In this document: in pieces, positions 24,189 to 31,225 of the stretch | Layout of the letters: each line of letters opens with the position of its first letter | How positions within the stretch are numbered: position 1 is the first letter of the stretch | Assembly (NCBI RefSeq): GCF_007990715.1 | Contig: NZ_BJWY01000069.1 | Coordinates: 1-38,958, forward strand | Reading direction: 5' to 3' | DNA length: 38,958 nt | Origin: Nocardia seriolae NBRC 15557 | GTDB taxonomy: Bacteria; Actinomycetota; Actinomycetes; Mycobacteriales; Mycobacteriaceae | Program-made: the position numbers and the translations under genes | The notes under the pieces: generated by a model | Told to the model about the DNA's origin: nothing | Databases searched by the model: none | Seen by the model: the letters and a program-made list of their open reading frames with translations, nothing else

Positions 24189-24752
24189 TTATTCGGCGTC
24201 GGCAGCAGCGTCGGCGGCCGGAGCGGCAGCGCCGCTCTCGGCCTGCTTCTTCTCCTGCAGAGCGGCGAGCAGGCGAGCGACCTGGTTGCCGGGGGCCGCG
24301 AACAGACCCGCAGCCTTCGACAGGTTGCCCTTCATGGCGCCGGCCAGCTTGGCCAGCAGCACCTCGCGCGACTCCAGGTCGGCGATGCGCTCGACCTCGG
24401 ACACGGACAGCGCGGCGCCGTCCATGTAGCCGCCCTTGATGATGAGCGCCTTGTTGTCCTTGGCGAACGCCTTCAGCGCCTTCGCGGCTTCGACCGGCTC
24501 ACCCTTGATGAAGGTGATGGCGGTCGGACCGACGAACAAGTCATCCAGGCCTTCCACGCCCGCCTCAGCGGCGGCACGCTTGACCAGGGTGTTCTTGGCG
24601 ACGGAGTAGGTAGCGTTCGCACCGAGGGCACGACGCAGCTCGGTGATCTTGCTGACCGACAGGCCACGGTATTCCGTGACGACGGTCGCGGTCGACTCCT
24701 TGAACTGCTCGGTGATCTCCGCGACGGCGGTGATCTTCTCAGCGTTTGCCAT
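24189..24752 (-). CDS. rplJ: 50S ribosomal protein L10
   Basis: 187 residues with start ATG 24752 after GAGGAGGCGAAGT. The fold-diagnostic N-terminal segment VVTEYRGLSVSKITELRRAL is followed by KNTLVKRAAAEAG, GPTAITF and AKALKAFAKD. The C-terminal helix that binds L7/L12 dimers (about 150-172, KAAGLFAAPGNQVARLLAALQEKK) leads into an Ala/Asp-rich tail. With rplL it forms the stalk base. A leader of about 258 bases with hairpins precedes it, where L10 classically represses its own mRNA. Confidence 0.98.
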   Translation of the reverse strand: MANAEKITAVAEITEQFKESTATVVTEYRGLSVSKITELRRALGANATYSVAKNTLVKRAAAEAGVEGLDDLFVGPTAITFIKGEPVEAAKALKAFAKDNKALIIKGGYMDGAALSVSEVERIADLESREVLLAKLAGAMKGNLSKAAGLFAAPGNQVARLLAALQEKKQAESGAAAPAADAAADAE

Positions 24753-25010
24753 ACTTCGCCTCCTCTCTGGATGGTCGGTTCTCGTATGAACTACCGAGTT
24801 CCGCCACAGGGGCCGGCGACAAAGCTAACGCCCCGGTCGCAGAGCGAACCCGGGGCGCACAAGAAACGATCGCGATCTCTCGCGGTTTCCCTACCTCGGC
24901 TCTCCCTGCGTGGGCCGCCGGCAATATCGCCGGACCTTCGACTGCCTCGCGGCAGCAACCAACGGTCTTCGGTAGAACGATTGGGGTGATCATCGAACGG
25001 GTCGATGACC
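24753..25010 (-). ncRNA. candidate L10 (rplJL) mRNA leader
   Basis: The predicted start near 25010 gives an untranslated leader of about 258 bases. It begins with a hairpin (TCATCGA/TCGATGA, 24990-25008) and later has an 8-bp stem CGCCCCGG/CCGGGGCG (24829-24836 with 24850-24857), before the ribosome binding site at about 24760. L10 leaders that bind the L10-L12 complex are known in many bacteria. I do not see the kink-turn signature clearly, so the call rests on position, length and structure. Confidence 0.4.
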
Positions 25011-25017
25011 GTCGTCC

Positions 25018-25046
25018 AATATAGCGGACACGCATCTATCCAGCAA
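25018..25046 (-). promoter_or_regulatory. candidate rplJ promoter overlapping the 3' end of the protease gene
   Basis: On the minus strand TTGCTG (25041-25046) and TATATT (25018-25023) are separated by exactly 17 bases. The -35 box lies inside the last codons of the protease gene, whose stop is 25036-25038. This is the cleanest promoter in the ribosomal block and implies rplJ-rplL are expressed independently of the protease. Confidence 0.65.
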
Positions 25047-25782
25047 AATCGAGGTGGAACCCGGCCCCCACCCCGCCGCGCCGATCGAGATCCTCGAGGA
25101 TCGCGGTCATGGCGGAACTGCCGCCCCACACCCATTGATTGCCGATCAGCGCCTCCCCCGCGACCACCGGCGCGCCGGAATCGCCGGGAAACTCGGGCAC
25201 CGTGGTGACCAGATACGGCCCCATCGAAGTGAGCGTGTTCCCGCACGTCCGGCCACTGGTCTTGCCCTGCTTGCACACCGGGGTCCCCTCCACGGGCGGC
25301 GGCGAGATGCTGCGGATGGTCGTATCCCCCACCGTGGCAACGGGATTCACCTTCGAACGGTCGAAAACGATGACGGCGTAATCCAACCCGACACCGTGCG
25401 GCCCCGGCGCGATCGGATTCCCGCCGCTGATGTAGTCGACCGTCCCGATCCGCCCGAGCGCCGGATCATGCTCGGGCCCATACTCGACCGCCGACTGCAA
25501 GAAGACCGCGTCCCCGGCCCCCTGCCGCGCACTGTCGTAGGCGCAGTGCGCATTCGTGAGCCCCACCAGATTCCCCTCCGCATCCGATCCGATCGCCGTG
25601 AGCGTGCAGAAGTGCACCAGCGATACCGACCCGACCGGAACTCCCCACTGCAACGCCAATCCCGTCCCCCCGCCCACCGGCACCCGCCGCGGTTCCTCCG
25701 CCTGTGCGAGTCCGCCAACGGCCATCGCGGCCACCAGGGTCACACCGAAAAACACCGCCGCCGAGCGATATCGGTTCGTCAC
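25036..25782 (-). CDS. secreted trypsin-like (S1-family) serine protease
   Basis: 248 residues from GTG 25782 (MTNRYRSAAVFFG). Another in-frame GTG at 25809 would add nine residues before the signal peptide; neither has a strong ribosome binding site. The signal peptide covers about 1-28, with cleavage likely after GGLAQA. The catalytic triad is visible: His79 in TNAHC, Asp134 in VGLDYAV and Ser202 in PGDSGAP. Cys pairs (FCT/HC and VC/TC) fit disulfides of the chymotrypsin fold. It is an exported, probably extracellular or cell-wall protease with unknown substrate. It is inserted between rplA and rplJ, where other actinobacteria may carry different accessory genes. Confidence 0.87.
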   Translation of the reverse strand: MTNRYRSAAVFFGVTLVAAMAVGGLAQAEEPRRVPVGGGTGLALQWGVPVGSVSLVHFCTLTAIGSDAEGNLVGLTNAHCAYDSARQGAGDAVFLQSAVEYGPEHDPALGRIGTVDYISGGNPIAPGPHGVGLDYAVIVFDRSKVNPVATVGDTTIRSISPPPVEGTPVCKQGKTSGRTCGNTLTSMGPYLVTTVPEFPGDSGAPVVAGEALIGNQWVWGGSSAMTAILEDLDRRGGVGAGFHLDFAG

Positions 25783-25860
25783 GCCCTCATCCAACTTCCG
25801 GATGCGCACGACTCAACGACCAAAACCGAACGGCCGGTCAATCAGCGTGTCGAGACAAAG

Positions 25861-25895
25861 CGAAGGGCCGGTACGAGATTCATACCGGCCCTTCG
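25861..25895 (-). terminator. rplK-rplA intrinsic terminator
   Basis: CGAAGGGCCGGTA and its exact complement form a 13-bp stem around a 9-base loop, 37 bases after the rplA stop. The minus-strand transcript continues CUUUGUCU, a weak U-rich tract. It isolates rplA from the protease gene. Confidence 0.8.
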
Positions 25896-25932
25896 GGCTT
25901 CATGCGTTGCTACGCGTTACCGCGCAGAGGAA

Positions 25933-26643
25933 TCAGTCTTCCTCGGCGAAGTTGCGGGTGCGGTTCGGATCCACCGGGATGCCCGGTCCGGTGTTCGTGG
26001 AGAACGTCACCTTCTTGACGTAGCGGCCCTTCGCGGTGGAGGGCTTGACACGCAGGATCTCGTCGAGCGCGGCGCCGTAGTTCTCGGCCAGCTTCTTCTC
26101 GTCGAAGGAAGCCTTGCCGATCACGAAGTGCAGGTTGGCCTGCTTGTCGACGCGGAAGTTGATCTTGCCGCCCTTGATGTCCTGAACGGCCTTGGTCACG
26201 TCGGGGGTGACGGTGCCGGTCTTGGGGTTCGGCATCAGACCGCGCGGGCCCAGGACACGCGCGATACGACCGACCTTGGCCATCTGGTCCGGGGTGGCGA
26301 TGGCGGCGTCGAAGTCCAGCCAGCCGCCCTGGATGCGCTCGATCAGGTCCTCGGCGCCCACGGCGTCGGCACCGGCGGCCTCGGCCTCGGCGGCCTTGTC
26401 GCCGACCGCGAACACGATGACGCGGGCGGTCTTACCGGTGCCGTGCGGCAGGTTGACCGTGCCGCGGACCATCTGGTCCGCCTTGCGGGGGTCGACGCCC
26501 AGACGGACGGCGACCTCGACGGTCGCGTCGGTCTTGGTGGTCGCGGTCTCCTTGGCCAGGCGCACGGCGCTCAGCGGGGAGTACAGCGCGGCGCGGTCGA
26601 CCTTGGCGGCCGCCTCGAGATAAGCCTTGCTTCGTTTTGCCAT
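25933..26643 (-). CDS. rplA: 50S ribosomal protein L1
   Basis: 236 residues with ATG 26643 after AAGGACAG. The L1 signature and RNA-binding elements are present: VRLGVDPRKADQMVRGTVNLPHGTGK, then VLGPRGLMPNPKTGTVT, the central motif of the family. It ends in RNFAEED. L1 builds the mobile L1 stalk at the E-site and in many bacteria binds the rplKA mRNA to repress it. A 94-base gap separates it from rplK, consistent with one operon. Confidence 0.98.
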   Translation of the reverse strand: MAKRSKAYLEAAAKVDRAALYSPLSAVRLAKETATTKTDATVEVAVRLGVDPRKADQMVRGTVNLPHGTGKTARVIVFAVGDKAAEAEAAGADAVGAEDLIERIQGGWLDFDAAIATPDQMAKVGRIARVLGPRGLMPNPKTGTVTPDVTKAVQDIKGGKINFRVDKQANLHFVIGKASFDEKKLAENYGAALDEILRVKPSTAKGRYVKKVTFSTNTGPGIPVDPNRTRNFAEED

Positions 26644-26737
26644 GATTGTCTGTCCTTAAGTAGTCAGAAGTGGTTGCGGGACTGGCCGTCCCTCCCACCA
26701 GAGGCTCTGCATCCCTTTGCAGCGATACAGGAGGCTC

Positions 26738-27172
26738 TTACTCCGCGATGGTGATACCCATCGAGCGGGCGGTACCAGCGATGATCTTCGCCGCGGCGTC
26801 GATGTCGTTGGCGTTCAGGTCTTCCTGCTTGGTCTTGGCGATCTCACGGACCTGGTCCATGGTGATCTGCGCGACCTTGTTGCGGTGCGGCTCGGCCGAA
26901 CCCTTCTGGATTCCCGCGGCCTTCAGCAGCAGACGCGCGGCGGGCGGCGTCTTCAGCTTGAAGTCGAACGAGCGGTCTTCGTAGACCGTGATCTCGACCG
27001 GGATGACGTTGCCACGCTGCGACTCGGTCGCCGCGTTGTACGCCTTGCAGAACTCCATGATGTTGACGCCGTGCTGACCCAGCGCGGGGCCGACCGGCGG
27101 GGCCGGGTTAGCGGCACCGGCCTGGATCTGGAGCGTGATAAGCCCAGAGACCTTCTTCTTCTTCGGGGGCAT
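26738..27172 (-). CDS. rplK: 50S ribosomal protein L11
   Basis: 144 residues, the normal length. The N-terminal domain PPVGPALGQHGVNIMEFCKAYN and the proline-containing linker precede the RNA-binding C-terminal part KTPPAARLLLKAAGI, with KVAQITMDQVREIAKTK following. It binds the GTPase-associated region of 23S rRNA and is the target region for thiopeptides. ATG 27172 has a GGAAGAAAG ribosome binding site. It is the first gene of rplK-rplA. A small inverted repeat lies 22 bases upstream. Confidence 0.98.
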   Translation of the reverse strand: MPPKKKKVSGLITLQIQAGAANPAPPVGPALGQHGVNIMEFCKAYNAATESQRGNVIPVEITVYEDRSFDFKLKTPPAARLLLKAAGIQKGSAEPHRNKVAQITMDQVREIAKTKQEDLNANDIDAAAKIIAGTARSMGITIAE

Positions 27173-27193
27173 CTTTCTTCCTTGGTTAGGTTC

Positions 27194-27212
27194 CTTACGG
27201 ATTACCCGTAAG
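27194..27212 (-). promoter_or_regulatory. small inverted repeat in the rplK leader
   Basis: CTTACGG (27194-27200) and CCGTAAG (27206-27212) form a 7-bp stem with a 5-base loop, 22 bases upstream of the rplK start. It overlaps the region where L1-dependent control acts in other bacteria. A TTGACA occurs about 40 bases further upstream without a matching -10, so the rplK promoter is not assigned. Confidence 0.4.
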
Positions 27213-27290
27213 CCTTTTCCGGGATGTGCGCCTCGGGCAATGTCAACTTCTTCCCAGCCCTAGGCACAACCCGGCAAGTCTACGTGAACG

Positions 27291-27334
27291 CGAAAAAGGC
27301 GGTGACACCGGGTGAAATCCGGTGCCACCGCCTT
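27291..27334 (-). terminator. secE-nusG intrinsic terminator
   Basis: AAGGCGGTG (27296-27304) pairs with CACCGCCTT (27326-27334), and CACCGG with CCGGTG extends the stem after a single mismatch, leaving a 7-base loop. The minus-strand transcript then runs UUUUUCGCG. It begins eight bases after the nusG stop and is a textbook intrinsic terminator. Confidence 0.9.
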
Positions 27335-27341
27335 CGCGCGA

Positions 27342-28193
27342 CTAGATCTTGGCGACCTGCGTGAACGCCAGCTCGACCGGAGTCTCGCGGCCGAAGATCG
27401 AGACCAGCACCTTGAGCTTCTGCTGCTCGGCATTGACCTCGGAGATGCTGGCCGGGAGGGTGGCGAACGGGCCGTCCATGACGGTGACCGACTCGCCGAC
27501 CTCGAAGTCGACCTCGATGACCGGCTTCACGATGGAGGTCTCGCCCGGGGCCGCGGCGGCAGCGGCGGCGGTCGCCGGGGCGGCCTTCTTCTGCTGCGCG
27601 GCCGGGACCAGGAACTTCACGACCTCCGGGATGGTCAGCGGAGACGGCCGCGAGGTGGCGCCGACGAAACCGGTGACACCGGGGGTGTTGCGCACCGCGC
27701 CCCAGGACTCGTCGTTCAGCTCCATGCGGACCAGGATGTAGCCCGGCAGCACCTTGCGGTTGACGTTCTTCTTCTGGCCGTTCTTGATCTCGGTGACCTC
27801 TTCGGTCGGCACCTCGACCTGGAAGATGTACTCCTCGAGACCGAGGTTCTGCACGCGGGTCTCGAGATTGGTCTTCACCTTGTTCTCGTAGCCGGCGTAG
27901 GAGTGCACGACGTACCAGTCGCCGGGGGCGCGACGCAGGGCCGCGGTCATCTCGGCCACCGGGTCGGCGGGCTCGTCGGTGATCTGCGCGACGGGCTGCG
28001 CGGGTTCGTCCTCTTCGGCGTCGGCCGCGAACTCGTCGGCACCGGCCGCGAACTCGTCGGCGAAGCCCTCAGTGTCTTCGACGTCCTCGACGTCCGCGGT
28101 GGTCTCGTCGATCACCACGTCATCCACCGGGAATTCCTCGGTTGTGCCGTTCTCCGGGGTGCTCACTGGGGCACTCGCTTCCTTAGTCGTCAC
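27342..28193 (-). CDS. nusG: transcription termination/antitermination factor NusG
   Basis: 283 residues from GTG 28193, which has AGAGGATTAC before it. A longer in-frame start at 28253 lies in the secE-nusG gap and lacks a site. Residues 1-85 are acidic and repetitive (ADEFAAGADEF), unlike short NusG proteins. The NGN domain is at about 90-190 (WYVVHSYAGYENKVKTNL, then KVLPGYILVRMELND). An Ala-rich linker (about 212-231, PATAAAAAAAPGETS) precedes the KOW domain (FEVGESVTVMDGPFA). NusG binds RNA polymerase and couples it to Rho or ribosomes. The acidic extension and linker make it longer than the mycobacterial protein. The pairing with secE is typical. Confidence 0.97.
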   Translation of the reverse strand: MTTKEASAPVSTPENGTTEEFPVDDVVIDETTADVEDVEDTEGFADEFAAGADEFAADAEEDEPAQPVAQITDEPADPVAEMTAALRRAPGDWYVVHSYAGYENKVKTNLETRVQNLGLEEYIFQVEVPTEEVTEIKNGQKKNVNRKVLPGYILVRMELNDESWGAVRNTPGVTGFVGATSRPSPLTIPEVVKFLVPAAQQKKAAPATAAAAAAAPGETSIVKPVIEVDFEVGESVTVMDGPFATLPASISEVNAEQQKLKVLVSIFGRETPVELAFTQVAKI

Positions 28194-28300
28194 GTAATCC
28201 TCTGCGCGCCGGGGCAATACGCCCGGCGGATGGTCCGCTCCCCGCCTCTGCACGGGGGCCGGTCACCGGCCGCGACGGTCAGACGCGGTCATCGTGCCGC

Positions 28301-28690
28301 CTAGCCGAAGAGCCAGTTGACACCCTTGATGAACGCCAGATCCAACCCGCTGATGTACGCGATCACGAAGATCACGAACACCAGGACAACGCTCGTATAG
28401 GTGACCATCTGCTTGCGGTTGGGCCAGATGACCTTGCGGAGCTCCGCCACGACCTGCTTGAGGAAGGTCAGCAGGCGTACGAACGGATTGCCCATACCGC
28501 CGCGCCCGGCTTTTTTGTCTTTGCCGGACTTCTTGGTGGTTGCCTTGGCCGAGTCCGACGGTCGTTCGATCGTCGCGACGGCGCTGGACGACGCGGCACG
28601 TGCGCGCCGGGCGGACCGCTTGCCGCTCGGCCGAGCTACCGCGGCGGTCTCATCGCCATCTTCGTGGCGAATATCCCGCTCGTCGCTCAC
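28301..28690 (-). CDS. secE: preprotein translocase subunit SecE
   Basis: 129 residues from GTG 28690, with GAGGAGTGGGC before it. The reading frame continues to 28888 but runs through tRNA-Trp, so the longer version is rejected. The N-terminal 65 residues are charged and disordered (RSARRARAASSSAV, KKSGKDKKAGRGG). The conserved SecE core is FLKQVVAELRKVIWPNRKQM followed by a single membrane helix (TSVVLVFVIFVIAYISG). It stabilises SecY in the translocon. secE precedes nusG with a gap of 107 bases that contains only a short GGCCGG/CCGGCC repeat. A GAGCGAAGCGAG motif lies just upstream. Confidence 0.97.
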   Translation of the reverse strand: MSDERDIRHEDGDETAAVARPSGKRSARRARAASSSAVATIERPSDSAKATTKKSGKDKKAGRGGMGNPFVRLLTFLKQVVAELRKVIWPNRKQMVTYTSVVLVFVIFVIAYISGLDLAFIKGVNWLFG

Positions 28691-28787
28691 GCCCACTCCT
28701 CGCTTCGCTCGTCGCGGGCGTGCGCGACGCGCGCTGTGCCAATGGCTCGCTCGCTCACGTCGATCCTCTCTACGTCGGCATCCAGGG

Positions 28788-28860
<73 letters not shown>

Positions 28861-28924
28861 TCGTCTGGACGGGGTTTGGTCCAGCCACTGTTCTTATTCA
28901 GTTGTACACGGGTTTTCACACAAC

Positions 28925-28954
28925 ATACGCGCCGCTCCTCGGAGCAGCGCGCAT
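28925..28954 (-). repeat. 14-bp imperfect inverted repeat between hadAB and tRNA-Trp
   Basis: Arms ATACGCGCCGCTCC and GGAGCAGCGCGCAT match at 12 of 14 positions, with two bases between them. The tight loop suggests either a GC-type terminator for hadAB that opens a few pairs or a protein-binding site upstream of tRNA-Trp. The rest of the 239-base gap shows no clear element. Confidence 0.5.
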
Positions 28955-29099
28955 CGGCTGGTGACCCCAGATTCCCGAGTGTACGTCACCGCGCGAGGCG
29001 ATCGCCAATCGGGGTGTCTGGGGCGGTCCGCGGCGTGGCGGTCCGACCAGGGCTTACCCGCGCGCGAAGGGCGCGCCGGGCAGCCCGGTGGGACGGGGG

Positions 29100-30179
29100 T
29101 CAGCCCAGCTGGACGGTCGCGGTGGCGCGGCCGAAGATCTTGCGGCCCTCCGACTTTGCCACGATGGCGATGACCGCGGTGCGGGTCTCGGGATCCACCG
29201 ACTTCACCTTGCCGGTGTACTCGATCTCCGCCGGGCGATCGATCGGGACGTACACGGGGCTGGTGAAGCGCACGTTGTACTCCTTGACCGCACCCGGGTC
29301 GCCGAGCCAGGAGGTGACGAAGCCGCCGCCCAGGCCCATGGTCAGCATGCCGTGCGCCACAACGTTTTCCAGGCCGACCAGCTTCACGACATCGTCGCTC
29401 CAGTGGATCGGGTTGGCATCGCCGGAGACGCCGGCGTAGTTCACCAGATCGCCACGGGTCAGCTGCACCGTGCGCGCGGGCAATTCGTCCCCGGCGGCGA
29501 TGTCCTCGAAGCGGCGGGTGCGGGCGCCGGCGACCACGCTGCCGGTCGGGAAGACCGTGACGGCCTGCTCGGGCGAGTCGATCGCGACCGGCTTGTCGGC
29601 GTCGGCGGCGTCCGGGCCGACCCCGTGCATGAGCACATTGCGCACGGCGTCACCGATATTGGGATCGATGTCACCGCCGCTGCGGCCGATCAGGGTGGTG
29701 TAGGTGGTGAGCACCAGCTCGTCGTTCTGGGCGACCACGTCGTTGCGGGTGACGATGATGTCACCGCCGAAGGCCTGCCGGAACGAGTGCAGGTAGACGA
29801 TGCAGGACAGCTGGTCCCCGGCCTTGATGGGCCGGTGGAATTCCAGGATCTGGTCGGTCTGCATGATCTGGCTCAGGTCGTAGCCGGTGACGATCTGCTC
29901 GAAGAGCTTGCGCTGGGCCAGGATTCCGACCAGGGAGATGAAGGTGAGCGGGGCCACCAGGGCGTCGTGGCCGTGGGCGCGGGCGACATCCTCGTCCCAG
30001 TGCACCGGGTGGTAGTCCTGCACGGCGCGGGCGTATTCACGCACCTTCTCGCGGCCGACCTCGTAGTAGTCCTCGACGCGGTAGTGATGGCCGACCATGG
30101 CGGCGGCATGCGCGGCGGGGTCGAAGGTCTCGGCGGATTCGACCATATCGGCCTCGGTGATCTCGGTGTTGATCGTCAC
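29100..30179 (-). CDS. hadAB: fused HadA-HadB (3R)-hydroxyacyl-ACP dehydratase of mycolate FAS-II
   Basis: 359 residues with GTG start at 30179. Two hotdog domains lie in tandem: residues about 28-175 resemble HadA (HHYRVEDYYEVGREKVREYARAV), and about 205-358 resemble HadB with the R-hydratase motif GDANPIHW (Asp254, His259). In M. tuberculosis hadA and hadB are separate and only HadB is catalytic. Here the first half also has an Asp-x4-His pair (Asp55, His60 in QDYHPVHW), with Asn replaced by His. The enzyme should dehydrate (R)-3-hydroxyacyl-AcpM during meromycolate elongation. It lies between rpmG and tRNA-Trp as in mycobacteria. No hadC follows it. The start has only a weak GGGA upstream. 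Confidence 0.93.
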   Translation of the reverse strand: MTINTEITEADMVESAETFDPAAHAAAMVGHHYRVEDYYEVGREKVREYARAVQDYHPVHWDEDVARAHGHDALVAPLTFISLVGILAQRKLFEQIVTGYDLSQIMQTDQILEFHRPIKAGDQLSCIVYLHSFRQAFGGDIIVTRNDVVAQNDELVLTTYTTLIGRSGGDIDPNIGDAVRNVLMHGVGPDAADADKPVAIDSPEQAVTVFPTGSVVAGARTRRFEDIAAGDELPARTVQLTRGDLVNYAGVSGDANPIHWSDDVVKLVGLENVVAHGMLTMGLGGGFVTSWLGDPGAVKEYNVRFTSPVYVPIDRPAEIEYTGKVKSVDPETRTAVIAIVAKSEGRKIFGRATATVQLG

Positions 30180-30340
30180 GGCAGGAAGTCCCTATCTGAT
30201 CCTTCATCAGGATCGGGCGAGAGCGCTGAACCACCGCTATATACACCAAGTGCCGGACCGGAGCCAATGTCCCTTTCTAAGAGACGATGTGGCTGGCCGA
30301 TCCGGCACTGTTTCCACGCGGTAGAACGCGCGGGGTTAAG

Positions 30341-30511
30341 TTAGCGAGACTCGCGGTGCGCCCGGTGGGTACCGCAGTTCGGGCAGAACTTCTTCAGCTC
30401 GAGGCGGTCCGGGTCGTTACGCCGGTTCTTCTTGGTGATGTAGTTGCGGTGCTTGCACTGCTCGCAGGCCAAGGTGATCTTTGGCCGGATATCAGTGGAC
30501 TTCGCGGCCAC
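30341..30511 (-). CDS. rpmG: 50S ribosomal protein L33, zinc-binding form
   Basis: The product is 56 residues from GTG 30511, preceded by GAAGGCAAATC. It reads MAAKSTDIRPKITLAC with the zinc ribbon CEQC (16-19) and CPNC (43-46), plus the family segment NYITKKNRRNDPDRLELKKF. Retention of all four cysteines marks the zinc-dependent form. Actinobacteria often have a second, zinc-free copy elsewhere, used in zinc shortage. It lies between tRNA-Met and hadAB, matching mycobacterial rpmG2. Confidence 0.95.
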   Translation of the reverse strand: MAAKSTDIRPKITLACEQCKHRNYITKKNRRNDPDRLELKKFCPNCGTHRAHRESR

Positions 30512-30554
30512 GATTTGCCTTCTTTCCGGTCAGCCTGATTGGAATATCAGTATG

Positions 30555-30627
30555 TAGCGATGGCCGGACTTGAACCGGCGACACAACGATTATGAGTCGT
30601 TTGCTCTACCGACTGAGCTACACCGCC
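30555..30627 (-). tRNA. metT: elongator tRNA-Met (CAT anticodon)
   Basis: Minus strand: acceptor GGCGGTG with CATCGCT (two G-U pairs), D arm GCTC/GAGC, anticodon stem AACGA/TCGTT around CTCATAA, T arm GCCGG/CCGGC, discriminator A. It is 73 bases. The anticodon stem lacks the three G-C pairs of the initiator. An isoleucine (lysidine) tRNA with the same anticodon is a formal alternative, but synteny with mycobacterial metT favours Met. Confidence 0.92.
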
Positions 30628-30707
30628 ATCTGGTGTCGGTACTTGACGGCGGGAAGGTCCCGGTCCTGCAAGGAGAAGCCGAGTCGGTCACCACCGGCAA
30701 TCCGGCG

Positions 30708-30780
30708 AGCCCCCTAACGGAATCGAACCGTTGACCTTTTCCTTACCATGGAAACGCTCTGCCGACTGAGCTAAGGGGGC
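30708..30780 (-). tRNA. thrT: tRNA-Thr (GGT anticodon)
   Basis: Minus strand: acceptor GCCCCCT/AGGGGGC, D arm GCTC/GAGC, anticodon stem TTTCC/GGAAA around ATGGTAA (anticodon GGT), T arm AACGG/CCGTT with TTCGATT, discriminator T. It is 73 bases. It is followed by tRNA-Met 80 bases downstream on the same strand, as in mycobacteria. Confidence 0.96.
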
Positions 30781-30966
30781 GTGTCTGTCTTGCTCCGGAC
30801 CAGGCCGGGGCGCTGACGACTTGAACGAGATTACACACTGCACCGCCGCACTTCCAAATCCGGTGTTCAGAGCATGTTTTGAGATGCGCCGGAGGGGTAG
30901 TGGCGGACCGGAGCCGCCCAGGCGGGACAGGCCCGAATACCCCGGGCGAGACAGACCCAAATACAA

Positions 30967-30998
30967 AGAACCCCGCGGATTCTCATCCACGGGGTTCT
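30967..30998 (-). terminator. tRNA-Tyr intrinsic terminator
   Basis: AGAACCCCG-C-GGAT (30967-30980) and ATCC-A-CGGGGTTCT (30985-30998) pair over 13 of 14 positions around TCTC. The minus-strand transcript then runs UUGUAUUUGG. It lies four bases after the mature 3' end of tRNA-Tyr. Confidence 0.85.
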
Positions 30999-31002
30999 CG
31001 GG

Positions 31003-31084
31003 TGGCAGATGTAGGATTCGAACCTACGTAGGCATAGCCGACGGATTTACAGTCCGCTCCCATTGGCCGCTCGGGCAATCTGCC
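31003..31084 (-). tRNA. tyrT: tRNA-Tyr (GTA anticodon)
   Basis: Minus strand: acceptor GGCAGAT/ATCTGCC, anticodon loop containing GTA (stem GCGGA/TCCGT around CTGTAAA), a long class II variable arm, T arm GTAGG/CCTAC with TTCGAAT, discriminator A. Length is 82 bases. It is divergent from yajQ and has its own terminator. Confidence 0.95.
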
Positions 31085-31225
31085 TGGGTTACGCCTCGCG
31101 GCGCGGTAACGAGAATACATCCAACCCCCTCCCGCAATGCAAACCGGCTGGATATCGCCACGCCGCAGGTACTAGCGTCGGCGTGCGAACCCCCAATTTT
31201 CCGATCTCGGACAAGGAGCACAAGC

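Noticed and set aside
27230..27250. TTGACA upstream of rplK as the rplK promoter
   Set aside because: No acceptable -10 lies 16-19 bases downstream on the minus strand, so it was not reported as a promoter.
30555..30627. CAT-anticodon tRNA as initiator tRNA-Met
   Set aside because: The initiator has three consecutive G-C pairs in the anticodon stem and a mismatched first acceptor pair. This stem is AACGA/TCGTT, so an elongator is favoured.
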